27,044 bases of DNA from JBLIOB01 sp047639575 (GCA_047639575.1 JBLIOB010000019.1:1-27044); one strand, 5' to 3'; shown: positions 8,701 through 16,663, numbered from the stretch's first letter. The notes: generated by a model from the letters alone, not told the origin. Program-made: numbers and translations.

Positions 8701-9270
8701 TTCAGGTTGAATCGGAATATTGTTGTCGGTGATAGAAGCAAGTATACTTACGTCTTCAGATATTTTACCATTTAATTGAAGACTTAAGTTAGAGTTCACG
8801 CCTAAATCTTGATTGTTTCCGAAGCTAATTCCACGTGAAATACTTCCGCCAGTATTCATGTTTGAAAACCCAAAAGGGTCTGAGAATTTAGCATTAGAAG
8901 GCCAATAAAATGGGTTTTTCCTATTTAAATCTGCTTCAATTTTACTGCTGTCTTTATGGCTAATTGCTTTCTTAAGATCAAATTTAATAGTTCTGTACTT
9001 AACCTTTATAAGAGCAGGTTTCTCACCGTACCATAGCAAATATCCACTGTTAGGATTATAACCAAATTTTGAAGATTTAACTTGAATGTCCTTATGTGTG
9101 ATTTCAAGTGTGGTAATTGCGACAATATTGGAATCTAAAAAAACACTATCAGTAGTCACATTAATCCACTTATCGACCCTGTTATCTGCTGTTTTTTGGG
9201 CGTGGGAAATACTCAAAGTTAGCATGAACAAAGCAATGAAGGCTATCCTATAGTGGTTGGCGTTATTCAA
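5776..9270 (-). CDS. Large SprA-like outer-membrane beta-barrel protein
   Basis: The 1164-residue product has a signal peptide ending near SISHAQ (residue 25) and finishes with the aromatic GGIQVRAFF typical of outer-membrane barrels. Residues about 142-192 (GGSISRGISFGNNQDLGVN... to IPIQPEGNT) and the VFIDGKLLTRG...DYTVDYNTAEITFTP region near residue 305-330 are, from memory, shared with SprA, the type IX secretion translocon barrel, and with a set of ~1100-residue Bacteroidota relatives. True SprA is about twice as long, so this is a relative rather than SprA itself. The rest is alternating beta-strand sequence rich in Tyr, Phe and Asn. A calcium-loop-like DYNDDGIKDISEFE lies near residue 845-858. 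It is a single-gene unit on the minus strand. Function unknown. Confidence 0.75.
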   Translation of the reverse strand: MNNANHYRIAFIALFMLTLSISHAQKTADNRVDKWINVTTDSVFLDSNIVAITTLEITHKDIQVKSSKFGYNPNSGYLLWYGEKPALIKVKYRTIKFDLKKAISHKDSSKIEADLNRKNPFYWPSNAKFSDPFGFSNMNTGGSISRGISFGNNQDLGVNSNLSLQLNGKISEDVSILASITDNNIPIQPEGNTLQLQDFDQAFIQIFNPKFKLTAGDFWINKPKSYFLTYKKKAQGLAIKTDLMDPNSKTEHWKLTAGLALSKGKFARNLIQGQEGNQGPYKLLGANNERFIIVLSGTERVFIDGKLLTRGQANDYTVDYNTAEITFTPTNLITKDRRIIVEFQYSDKNYARSLLQFSSDYKKDKWTINFNVYSEQDSKNQPLQQTLSEDQKIILNTIGDDLNLAFTQGIDSIGYSSELALYKQVDSLGYNEVFVYSTHEDSAFYQLSFTQVGQGNGNYVLEDFTAFGRVYKWVKPDTVSGDIILKGDYEPIRFLAPPQKRQMVTAGAEYSFSKKTKIGFEGALSNADINTFSTLDANDNTGYGFQAYWETNKKLSSDTSGWYLTNKIKGEFRDANFSPIERYRLVEFERDWNLLGQSLDGNQIMGIGELGLQKKGVGKFNYYFNTFNSIGEFQGIKNGAQANIQRNGIRLIYNGNLTQTKSNNTGQNESSNFIRHETDFSKDIKWLRIGFKDILEQNVFKFDATDSLLGNSYQFYDWQAYISNANKSGKKNSFKAYYRQRKDKLIDNNLLSPATSSDHYGASMGIITNRKHKFKTRVEYRRLRIDNDSLSSVQPDETLLGRLEYSTRILKGFINTTTFYEIGSGQELKREFVYIQVQAGQGIYAWNDYNDDGIKDISEFEISAFPDQADYIRVFTPTSEYVKTFTNQFNQSLRIKPSVLWYKKKGVLKFISRFDSQSSFRIDRKTNNESPETAYNPFETQVADTNLVTLNSSIRNTVFFNRSNPKYGFDYTYKNVGGKSLLTSGFDSRSLEEHELRIRWNLNRKFTFLSLQKIGKKVNSSDYTSGRNYHLDFISIKPKFSFQPNTSFRISIVNETSFKSNALDLGGETAEIVDIGAEFRLNKVTKGSITATFNYIQIDYDGEVNSALGFEMLNGLKNGTNFTWNINFQRTLANNLQLSLNYLGRKSEENKAIHTGGIQVRAFF

Positions 9271-9376
9271 TATTAAACCGAATATTAACTGTTATTACGA
9301 ATATATACGTTAAAAAGTATAGTAGAGCCCTTTATTTCATTGGATTTTCATACCTTTTTTATGTCACTAATATTAT

Positions 9377-9453
9377 TATATTTGCCCTTCTAATTGCCAC
9401 TTAATTGAATGAATGGCAAAAGGTGTTAGCGATTGCAAGGAAATTTGAATTCT
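9377..9453 (+). promoter_or_regulatory. Candidate promoter and 5' leader of the substrate-binding lipoprotein
   Basis: TATATTTG at 9377-9384 matches the Bacteroidota -7 consensus, 70 bases before the ATG at 9454. I see no TTG at the ideal -33 distance. Just downstream an inverted repeat (TTGCCA 9394-9399, TGGCAA 9414-9419) could fold at the extreme 5' end of the mRNA. Confidence 0.4.
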
Positions 9454-11220
9454 ATGAAGAAGATATTATCGATTCTTACCATCACTGTTTTACTGGCCTC
9501 TTGTGGCGGATCAGAAGATCCAGTTGGTCAGGGTACCCAAATGGTTGAGTTGAATGGGCATTACGTGCACAATGACGTTAAGGAGCGGATTTATGCCGGT
9601 GGAATGTTCAGAATGAACGAGGTAGAAGAATTTAAAAATTTATACCCCTTAAGTATTGTAGATGTGGTTTCTCATAGAATTGGGAATCAGATCTATCAAG
9701 GTTTATTAAAGTTTGATCAGGCTACTCTTGAGGTAATTCCGGGTTTAGCGGAAAGCTGGGACATTAGTCCTGACGGTACTGAATATACTTTCTTACTTCG
9801 AAAAGGTGTTATGTTTCATGATAACGCTTGTTTTCCTGAAGGAAAAGGAAGAGAACTTACTGCAGAAGATGTTAAATATTGTTTTACAAAGGTTTGTGAG
9901 TCAAGCGGGAACAACAAGTTGTTTGGAATGTTCCAAGATAGAGTTGTTGGAGCGAATGAATATTACGAGGCTTCAGTAAATGCAAGCATCGAAGGAATGT
10001 CTGTTGAAGGAATTGAAGTGATCAGCGATTACGAGGTAAAAGTTAGATTACTAAAGCCATTTTCTGCTTTCGATAAAGTGATTGCTCATAATTCCTGTTG
10101 GATCTTTCCAAAAGAAGCGGTTGAAATGTATGGTGATGACATGAGAAAAAATTGTGTTGGAACTGGCCCATTCAGGGTTAGAGAAATTGACGAAGGAAAA
10201 AAAGTTCTTTTAGAGAAAAACCCAAGCTATTGGGAAAAAGATGAATTCGGTAATGATCTTCCTTATTTGGATTTGGTAAAAGTGACTTTTGCTAAAGAAA
10301 AGAAAACTGAATTGTTGCAGTTTAACAAGGGTGCTTTGGATATGGTTTTCAAATTGCCGGTCGAAGAGATGGGTACCGTTATGGGTAGCGTGCTTGATGC
10401 ACAATCAGGACAAGGCTTAAAGTATCAATACCAATCAATTGCTGCTTTTGGAACTCAATACTATGGTTTGTTACATACAGCTCCAGTATTTCAAGACGTT
10501 CATGTTAGAAGAGCATTTAACTTCGCTATTGATAGAGACAAATTAATCGATTACACACTTCAAGGTGAAGGTCACCCAGCAATTCACGGGTTTGTTCCTC
10601 CAATGGAAACTTACAGTGCTGAAAAAGTACGTGGCTTCTCTTTTGACGTTGAGAAAGCTAAAGAAGAATTGGCGCTTGGTGGTTATGCAAACGGCAAAGG
10701 ATTTCCAGTGGTAACCTTGTATTTCAATGAAGGTGGTCAAACGAACACCATAGTTGCAGAGGCGATCAGAAAGATGATCGAAGACAACTTGGGAGTTAAA
10801 ATTGAGATTAAGAGAATGCAATTCTCAACTTTAATTGAGCAATTCATGACAGGTAGATGTGAAATGTGGAGAACAGGTTGGATTGCAGATTATCCAGATC
10901 CAGAAAACATGTTAAAATTGTTTTATGGTAAGCCGGTGCCGGATGATCCAAATGCATCTTCATTTCCAAATGCACACAGATACAAGAATCCAAAATTTGA
11001 TTCGGTATTTGAAAAAGCTTTGGCAGAAGTAGACGCAATTAAACGAGACGAGCTTTACGTAGCGTGTGATCAGATATTAGTTGATGATGCAGCAATGTTG
11101 AACCTATACTACGATGAGTACATTAGATTACTTGGATTGAATGTGAGAAATTTCCCACAAAATGCAATGGAATACCGAGATTTAACTCGCGTGTTCTTCG
11201 CAAAAGCCAAAAAGAAGTAA
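9454..11220 (+). CDS. ABC transporter substrate-binding lipoprotein, family 5 (oligopeptide type)
   Basis: The ATG at 9454 is preferred to the TTG at 9433 because it opens a textbook lipoprotein signal, MKKILSILTITVLLASC, with lipid Cys17; the product is 588 residues. Family SBP_bac_5 features are clear: IYQGLLKFDQATLEVIPGLAESWDIS, EYTFLLRKGVMFHD, TAEDVKYCF, VGTGPFRV, VRRAFNFAIDRDKLI and TGWIADYPDPENML. These proteins bind peptides, and sometimes nickel, heme or sugars, and hand them to a Dpp/Opp-type inner-membrane permease. No permease or ATPase gene is in the window, and a strong terminator follows, so it is expressed alone and must serve a transporter encoded elsewhere. The ligand cannot be told from sequence. 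Confidence 0.9.
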   Translation: MKKILSILTITVLLASCGGSEDPVGQGTQMVELNGHYVHNDVKERIYAGGMFRMNEVEEFKNLYPLSIVDVVSHRIGNQIYQGLLKFDQATLEVIPGLAESWDISPDGTEYTFLLRKGVMFHDNACFPEGKGRELTAEDVKYCFTKVCESSGNNKLFGMFQDRVVGANEYYEASVNASIEGMSVEGIEVISDYEVKVRLLKPFSAFDKVIAHNSCWIFPKEAVEMYGDDMRKNCVGTGPFRVREIDEGKKVLLEKNPSYWEKDEFGNDLPYLDLVKVTFAKEKKTELLQFNKGALDMVFKLPVEEMGTVMGSVLDAQSGQGLKYQYQSIAAFGTQYYGLLHTAPVFQDVHVRRAFNFAIDRDKLIDYTLQGEGHPAIHGFVPPMETYSAEKVRGFSFDVEKAKEELALGGYANGKGFPVVTLYFNEGGQTNTIVAEAIRKMIEDNLGVKIEIKRMQFSTLIEQFMTGRCEMWRTGWIADYPDPENMLKLFYGKPVPDDPNASSFPNAHRYKNPKFDSVFEKALAEVDAIKRDELYVACDQILVDDAAMLNLYYDEYIRLLGLNVRNFPQNAMEYRDLTRVFFAKAKKK

Positions 11221-11240
11221 TCTTAATTACGAAGAAATTG

Positions 11241-11273
11241 AAGAGGCGATCGTTACGATTCGCCTCTTTTTTT
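11241..11273 (+). terminator. Rho-independent terminator
   Basis: AAGAGGCGATCG at 11241-11252 pairs with CGATTCGCCTCTT from 11256 (one bulged T) around loop TTA. Seven or more T residues follow. It is 20 bases after the stop of the substrate-binding protein gene. Confidence 0.9.
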
Positions 11274-11390
11274 ATGCTAAAAATTGTGGTTATTGTTCAC
11301 TTAAACAGATTCTTGTGCAAAAGTGATCGGTTGGAACGGTTGTTGGTAAGACTAGTTTGTTGAATTTTAATGTTAGAAAACCCACTCATC

Positions 11391-12377
11391 ATGAATCGAA
11401 GAATATTATTACCCATACTAATCCTTTTATTGATAGGAACCTCATGTGTTCCAGCAAGAAAGTTTGAAGAACTTGAAACCAAATACAACAAGGCTATTGC
11501 GGACGCAGAATTGTATAAAACAAAATCTCAAGATTGTGATGCTGAAAAGTTAGAGCTGAACTCAGAGCTTGATGAACTGTCAAAGAATCACGCAATAGTA
11601 AAAGAAGATCTGGCTAATCTTGATCGCTCTTATAAAGAAACACTTCGTCAGTATGAAGAAATAAAAGAGAATCACAAGATTCTTAAAGAGCAGTACGATG
11701 CACTTTTAAAGCTTCAGGAAAGAGAAAGTCAATTATTAGGTCGAGAACTCGATGCGGCAAGATTGGACCTTCAAAAGAAAGAAGATGAGTTAACCAGGTT
11801 AGCCGCTGAGTTAAGTCAGAAAGAACTAAGGTTAGTTAAGCTAGAAGACGATTTGCAATCAAGAGAACAGCGTGTAAACGAATTGGAAGCAATTATTGCT
11901 AAGAAGGACGCTGCGGCAGAGGCTCTGCGTAAGAAGATATCAGATGCGCTTCTAGGGTTTAAAGACAAGGGGCTTACTGTAGAAGAAAGAGACGGAAAAG
12001 TATATGTTAGTATGGAAGCTAAATTATTGTTTGCCTCTGGAAAAACAGCAGTTGGATCGGAAGGTAAAAAAGCCATCATTCAATTAGCTAAAGCTTTAGA
12101 AGGACAAGTAGATTTAGATGTTTTAGTTGAAGGACATACAGATGTAGATGAAATGCACGGTAATAGCCATCCGGCCGATAACTGGGAGTTATCTGTATTA
12201 AGAGCAACTTCAGTAGTAAAAATTATGACTTCAAATAGTACGATAGATCCCAAGATTTTGACTGCTGCCGGTAGAAGTAAATTCATGCCCGTAGGAACGG
12301 ATAAAGCAAAAAATAGAAGAATTGAAGTAATTTTAATTCCGAAACTAAATGAGTTGTTCGATATCATTAATAAATGA
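11391..12377 (+). CDS. OmpA-family lipoprotein with long coiled coil
   Basis: The start at 11391 is chosen over the ATG at 11370 because MNRRILLPILILLLIGTSC is a direct lipoprotein signal (lipid Cys19); the product is 328 residues. Residues about 25-190 are an almost uninterrupted charged coiled coil. A C-terminal OmpA domain follows (about 205-320) with LLFASGKTAV, VLVEGHTDVDEM, the WELSVLRATSVV helix and KNRRIEVIL. The GHTD Asp and the LSxxRA Arg, which bind the diaminopimelate of peptidoglycan, are both present. The protein would be lipid-anchored, probably in the outer membrane, with the coil spanning the periplasm to grip peptidoglycan. Its stop overlaps the next start as ATGA, so the pair is translationally coupled. 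Confidence 0.88.
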   Translation: MNRRILLPILILLLIGTSCVPARKFEELETKYNKAIADAELYKTKSQDCDAEKLELNSELDELSKNHAIVKEDLANLDRSYKETLRQYEEIKENHKILKEQYDALLKLQERESQLLGRELDAARLDLQKKEDELTRLAAELSQKELRLVKLEDDLQSREQRVNELEAIIAKKDAAAEALRKKISDALLGFKDKGLTVEERDGKVYVSMEAKLLFASGKTAVGSEGKKAIIQLAKALEGQVDLDVLVEGHTDVDEMHGNSHPADNWELSVLRATSVVKIMTSNSTIDPKILTAAGRSKFMPVGTDKAKNRRIEVILIPKLNELFDIINK

Positions 12378-13027
12378 TTAAAATAATTTGGATAGGTTGT
12401 TTTGTATTACTGTTATTCAGTTGTAAAAGAGATGCTGGGAACGGAACTCCTATCGAGTTAGAAACAGTAGAAGATGAGATAAAAGACTATTTTCTATTTA
12501 ACAGTGGTTCTTATTGGGTTTATCAAGACACCTTTTCACTTCAGAATGACAGCATATATGCAGTTGCTAGTGCTACCACAATCGATAGTCTCCGATTCGC
12601 CAATGGAGGTTTAGCAGCTGTCTGGGAAACAATTTCAACCACATATGGATCTAGTCTAACTGGTGACACTCTTATTAGTTGGTGCAGGCCCTCGGAGAAA
12701 GTGGGAACACAGTGGAAAGTGAGAAAGCAAAGACAAGTAAATAGCATAACAATAGGATCCGCTATTGCTGCAATTTTACCTTTTGATAGTACGTCAACAG
12801 AATCGTTAGACGGAGTTAGCTGGATAACTAGTGAAGCAAGCTATGATTCTTTAGTTGTAGGTGATTCGTTATACTTTGACGTAGTTGAGTTTGCCAATAC
12901 TGCCGACAGCACAGTAGCTGGTAATTCTACACGACATTTTTACGCGAGAGGTGTAGGGCTAATCCGATTTGTGAATTTGGCTACAGGAGCAGTTTGGGAT
13001 TTAGACCGATTTTCGGTCAGTCAATAG
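12374..13027 (+). CDS. Small lipoprotein of unknown function, coupled to OmpA-type gene
   Basis: A 217-residue lipoprotein: MIKIIWIGCFVLLLFSC gives lipid Cys17. The mature part begins with a short linker and YFLFNSGSYWVYQDTF, a pattern common in Bacteroidota lipoproteins. It ends with HFYARGVGLIRFVN...GAVWDLDRF, suggesting one beta-rich domain in which these two ends are conserved. There is no catalytic motif. It starts inside the stop of the OmpA-type gene (ATGA), so the two products are likely made together and may act together at the outer membrane. It converges on radA with a 12-base gap and no obvious terminator between them. Confidence 0.75.
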   Translation: MIKIIWIGCFVLLLFSCKRDAGNGTPIELETVEDEIKDYFLFNSGSYWVYQDTFSLQNDSIYAVASATTIDSLRFANGGLAAVWETISTTYGSSLTGDTLISWCRPSEKVGTQWKVRKQRQVNSITIGSAIAAILPFDSTSTESLDGVSWITSEASYDSLVVGDSLYFDVVEFANTADSTVAGNSTRHFYARGVGLIRFVNLATGAVWDLDRFSVSQ

Positions 13028-13039
13028 TAGCAGTTAGGT

Positions 13040-14413
13040 TTATTCGCCTCCACCAAAGAGCGTTTTAAAAACCTCTTCGATTTTTTTCACTTGGATAATT
13101 TCAATATCAAAGTCCTTTTGATTAATGCCTTTGTTGTAAGCGGATATAATGATTTGTTCGTATCCCAATTTTTGAGCTTCAAAAACTCGCTGATCCATTC
13201 TAGATACTGGTCTAATTTCACCAGAAAGACCAACTTCTGCAGCAAGACAAACATTTTTAGGTATAGCCAAGTCAACGTTTGAAGACAAAACAGCACAGAC
13301 TACGGCCAAATCTATAGCTGGATCATCTACTTTAATCCCTCCAGCGATGTTGAGGAATACGTCTTTAGCACCTAGCCTGAATCCGCATCGCTTTTCTAGA
13401 ACAGCTAGCAACATACTTAATCTACGTAAGTCAAAACCTGTTGCAGATCGCTGAGGTGTTCCATATGCAGCCGTACTTACAAGAGCTTGAATCTCAATTA
13501 ACATGGGTCTCATTCCTTCTAACATAGAAGCAATGGACACTCCACTTAAAGATTGATCCGTATTACTGATAAGAAGTTCACTCGGATTATCAACTTCCCG
13601 AAGGCCTGAACCTTGCATTTCATAAATGCCCAATTCGTTGGTTGACCCAAATCTATTCTTAACCGATCTGATCAAACGGTAAACATGATTTCGATCTCCC
13701 TCAAATTGAAGAACAACATCAACCATGTGCTCTAATACTTTTGGACCAGCAAGTGTGCCGTCTTTGGTTATGTGCCCAATTAAAAAGACGGGCGTGTTCG
13801 TGCTTTTTGCATAACGAAGAAGCTCTGAGGTGCATTCTCTAATTTGGGAAATACTTCCAGGAGATGAATCTATTTTCTCTGAAAATAAAGTTTGAATAGA
13901 GTCAATGATTAAAATGTTCGGTTTGATTTCCTTAATCTTCTGGAAAATTCTGTGCGTGGATGTTTCAGTAAGAATAATGCAGTTGTCATTTTCAATTCCG
14001 ATTCGATCCGCTCGCATTTTAATCTGTTGATCAGACTCTTCGCCAGAAACGTAAAGTGTTTTTAAGGTGTTTTTTCTAATGGCCAACTGTAACATTAACG
14101 TTGATTTCCCAATTCCGGGCTCTCCGCCAAATAAGATTAAAGATCCAGGAACTAGACCGCCACCAAGTACTCGATTCATTTCGTTATCCTTCAGATTAAT
14201 TCTGGGATATTCGCTTGAGTTTATCGAATTAATAGGGGTTGGCACGGAATCATGATCAAAATCTACAACGCCAGGTAGGGAGACTTTAGTGGATTTTGTG
14301 ATAATCTCTTCAACGTACGTGTTCCACTCGTTACAGGCCGGGCATTTCCCTATCCATTTTGGAGATTCAGCTCCACAGTTTTTACAGAAGTATGTTGTTC
14401 GTTGCTTCGCCAT
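13040..14413 (-). CDS. radA: DNA repair protein RadA/Sms
   Basis: At 457 residues it has the normal RadA layout. An N-terminal C4 zinc finger has Cys10, 13, 24 and 27 (CKNCG...CPAC). A RecA-like ATPase follows with Walker A GGEPGIGKST (96-105), Walker B ILIIDS (about 167-172) and the RadA signature KNRFG (252-256). Last is a Lon-protease-like C-terminal domain (QRSATGFDLRRL to KIEEVFKTLFG). RadA is a hexameric helicase that drives branch migration of recombination intermediates in the cytoplasm. On the minus strand, CAAAAATA at 14423-14430, 9 bases before the ATG, reads as TATTTTTG in the gene direction, but it is too close for a normal leader. No operon partner is evident. Confidence 0.96.
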   Translation of the reverse strand: MAKQRTTYFCKNCGAESPKWIGKCPACNEWNTYVEEIITKSTKVSLPGVVDFDHDSVPTPINSINSSEYPRINLKDNEMNRVLGGGLVPGSLILFGGEPGIGKSTLMLQLAIRKNTLKTLYVSGEESDQQIKMRADRIGIENDNCIILTETSTHRIFQKIKEIKPNILIIDSIQTLFSEKIDSSPGSISQIRECTSELLRYAKSTNTPVFLIGHITKDGTLAGPKVLEHMVDVVLQFEGDRNHVYRLIRSVKNRFGSTNELGIYEMQGSGLREVDNPSELLISNTDQSLSGVSIASMLEGMRPMLIEIQALVSTAAYGTPQRSATGFDLRRLSMLLAVLEKRCGFRLGAKDVFLNIAGGIKVDDPAIDLAVVCAVLSSNVDLAIPKNVCLAAEVGLSGEIRPVSRMDQRVFEAQKLGYEQIIISAYNKGINQKDFDIEIIQVKKIEEVFKTLFGGGE

Positions 14414-14557
14414 TTAAGAACTCAAAAATATAGTTTCTTGTTTGTTCTGATGGCTAAAATCAGTAGTTTTTATTTGTTTACTGGATTATTGAATTGATTA
14501 ACTTTAGATTAAATCATTCTTTCATAAAGAATCATAAACATCCATTTATCACGAAAT

Positions 14558-15565
14558 ATGAGAAGCTACTATCTATATTTTACTGTTGCAATTTTAAGCT
14601 TTGTGTCCTGCAGCGAGATTACAGTTGAAGGACTTGGAATTTATGGAACATGGGAAAATGAAAATATCGATGAAGAAATTCGATCGGAAATAGCGTCTTT
14701 AGATCGACAGATTGTTAAAGCATTAATTAATAACCAGCCTAACGTGGTATTGGGTATGATGTCGGATACATTGGTTTGGTCATTAGATGAAAAATTTAAG
14801 CCGTTAGTTGAACAAGCTTCTTACGTTTTCAAAGATTCTGAGTTTGAGTCTTTGAATAAATTCTACGTAAAGAATAGCGATGTTGGAAAAAGTAATACGG
14901 TTTTTTCGGGTTTGAGTGGTACTCAAGATTACATAATTCGTTATAAGAGCTTAAATAAGGAAATGTTCATTTCGTTATTAATCCAAAAAGATGAAAAGAG
15001 TCAGTTCGTTATCGCTAATATATATGGCAAATATCCCCAAGGCTGGAAACTAAATATTATGCAGTTTGGTCAATATACGATTCAAGGAAATAATGCCGTG
15101 GACCTTTTTTTGGCCGCAAAATCTAATTATCAAAAGGGGCATTTAATAGACGCGGCAAATGAGATGTTTTTGTCATCGCAAATAAGCAAACCAGCTAATG
15201 AATATTGGCAGTATTTGAAAGAAGAAGAAATGAGAGGCTTTTTCGAACAACTCCGAATGGAGCTAAAAGAGGAATATGAATTTCCAGTTAGTATTAGTCA
15301 GGTTCCGTCTCAGCCGCAAATTTTTAATATCTATCCTATGGATATGAATGAGGGGTATTTTCCGGTTGTGGAATACCTAACCAGGATAGAATTAGAAGAT
15401 ACGGCATCTACTAAAGCAGAGAACGATCAAGTTCATGCCCTTATTGGACATCTGTTTAATGGCATTGATCAGGATAAAAAATATATAGTTTATAAGGCTT
15501 ACAATAGATTTCCTGATGGAAAAACTCAAATCCCCTCTTATGGTTTTGTCAAAGACCTTGAGTGA
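14558..15565 (+). CDS. Lipoprotein of unknown function
   Basis: A 335-residue protein with a lipoprotein-like signal (LYFTVAILSFVSC, lipid Cys18). The first half after the linker (EIASLDRQIVKALINNQPNVVLGMMSD) resembles the opening helices of small NTF2-like or DUF3887-type accumulation domains (a helix pair followed by sheet), but I cannot assign the family. A helix-rich middle (AKSNYQKGHLIDAANEMFLSSQI) looks TPR-like. The C-terminal ~100 residues (SISQVPSQPQIFNIYP to the end) appear alpha/beta. It stands alone between radA (divergent, 144-base spacer) and a frameshifted gene. A cell-envelope role is only inferred from the signal. Confidence 0.6.
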   Translation: MRSYYLYFTVAILSFVSCSEITVEGLGIYGTWENENIDEEIRSEIASLDRQIVKALINNQPNVVLGMMSDTLVWSLDEKFKPLVEQASYVFKDSEFESLNKFYVKNSDVGKSNTVFSGLSGTQDYIIRYKSLNKEMFISLLIQKDEKSQFVIANIYGKYPQGWKLNIMQFGQYTIQGNNAVDLFLAAKSNYQKGHLIDAANEMFLSSQISKPANEYWQYLKEEEMRGFFEQLRMELKEEYEFPVSISQVPSQPQIFNIYPMDMNEGYFPVVEYLTRIELEDTASTKAENDQVHALIGHLFNGIDQDKKYIVYKAYNRFPDGKTQIPSYGFVKDLE

Positions 15566-15578
15566 AAAATATAATTAG

Positions 15579-16006
15579 TTGAAAAGAAAACCAGCGACAG
15601 CAATTTACGACTTCGGGAATAGGGTTAGCGCAAATGACAGGAAAAGCATAAGATATGCTGTTGTTTTGACCATTCTGGTTAGTACGTTTTATATCTAGGC
15701 TATAAATGCGTAAAGGGCGATTTTAAATTTACTTTTCGGAAGGTTGAGTATGTCAATTCCGCTCTTAATAAGGCTGCTAGGCAACAATTACCAAAATGTG
15801 GAGGTGGTCACCTTTTATTGGATTACAAGTTTCATGTGAATTCAACAAATTACGAAGGCCAGTATTTTTCATCAAGATATTTTGGACTTTGCAAAGTTGG
15901 GGATTCTATTAAAATTAAGTACGCAATTTCCAATCCTGAAAAACAAGAAGGGCATAAGCGATTACAGTATCCGCGTGATTCAACTTTCTTTCCTTTTTCC
16001 AAATAA
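15579..16006 (+). pseudogene. Frameshifted small membrane protein gene
   Basis: This stretch holds two overlapping half-frames that join into one plausible protein. The first, from a TTG at 15579 (in-frame TAG directly before it), reads KRKPATAIYDFGNRVSANDR and then a membrane helix (IRYAVVLTILVSTFYI), and stops at TAG 15696-15698. The second frame, open from 15683, continues as GYKCVKGDFKFTF and runs ~100 residues to TAA 16004-16006, including CKVGDSIKIKYAISNPEKQEG. A one-base loss near 15683-15698 explains the switch; restoring it gives about 142 residues. The VGDSIKIKY..NPE pattern with a preceding membrane helix resembles DUF3592-like small membrane proteins. It could be a true pseudogene or an assembly error at one base. 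Confidence 0.65.
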
Positions 16007-16050
16007 AAAGCCAACTCTTACCTCGTTTTATCGAGATCGGAATTGGCTTT
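16006..16050. terminator. Bidirectional terminator between two broken convergent genes
   Basis: AAAAGCCAA at 16006-16014 pairs with TTGGCTTT at 16043-16050. A second inner hairpin (CTCG, TTTTAT, CGAG) lies at about 16022-16035. A and T runs flank the stem on both sides, so it could end transcription from either strand. Confidence 0.7.
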
Positions 16051-16078
16051 AAATGTATTAGAATGACGTAGGTAAGCC

Positions 16079-16606
16079 CTATTTCATTAGTTCAAGATTT
16101 ATGATAGAAGTATGACCTCCATCTAGTTTTACTTGCTTAAGCTGAAGTTTGCTTTCTGTAAGAAGGGTAACGTCAAAATCCAATGGATCCTCACCGTCTT
16201 TCGTTGCGGTTAAAACGTCTCCAGTTTCGTTCATAGTCCATGTTCCAGTTCCGTTAATTTTTGGAATAATCATGCCTTTTAATTCAAATGATCCGTCCGC
16301 ATTTAAACTTAATGCAATGTTCTTAAACATTTCAGCCATGTTCGCTTTGTCATCATCACTTATCGTAACGTTCTTTTCCACTTCCCAAGAAGCCGCTGTT
16401 GCCTCTACATCAGAAACCCATTCACCAGAAGCAAGGTCTGCAGCAGAAGCTACTGTTTCTTCAGCTGGCGCTTCAATTGGTTAATCAATTGTTTCTTCTT
16501 CTGTATCAGCAGAAGTTGGAATGTTTAGGTCAGAAACTTCAACGCTCCCGCACGAAATCATAAAAAATGCTAAGGCTCCGGATAGTACTAATAATTTTAT
16601 TGTCAC
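16079..16606 (-). pseudogene. Lipocalin-like lipoprotein gene with one nonsense codon
   Basis: A standard call would give only a 100-residue piece starting at an internal GTG (16381), but the same frame extends upstream. From GTG 16606 it encodes a lipoprotein signal (MTIKLLVLSGALAFFMISC, lipid Cys19) and a Glu/Thr-rich linker (TSADTEEETID). It then hits TAA at 16481-16483 and resumes as PIEAPAEETVASAADLASGEWVSDVEA into a lipocalin-like beta domain (SLNADGSFELKGM, GTGTWTMNE, DVLTATKDG). If the TAA is read as CAA (a single C-to-T change) the protein is about 175 residues. The stop lies in the unstructured linker, and downstream coding sequence shows no further damage, so inactivation is very recent or the base is wrong. 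The unit ends at the shared terminator. Confidence 0.8.
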
Positions 16607-16663
16607 AGTGTTGATTTTTAGGTGTTTAGAATAAATGTAAGAAATTCAGGCAGGGATAAAGGG

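Noticed and set aside
13028..13039. Terminator between the small lipoprotein gene and radA
   Set aside because: The 12-base gap contains no inverted repeat.
16149..16484. 111-residue plus-strand frame rich in Ser and Val
   Set aside because: It is antisense to the lipocalin-like lipoprotein, which has a signal peptide and domain motifs; the plus-strand reading shows neither.
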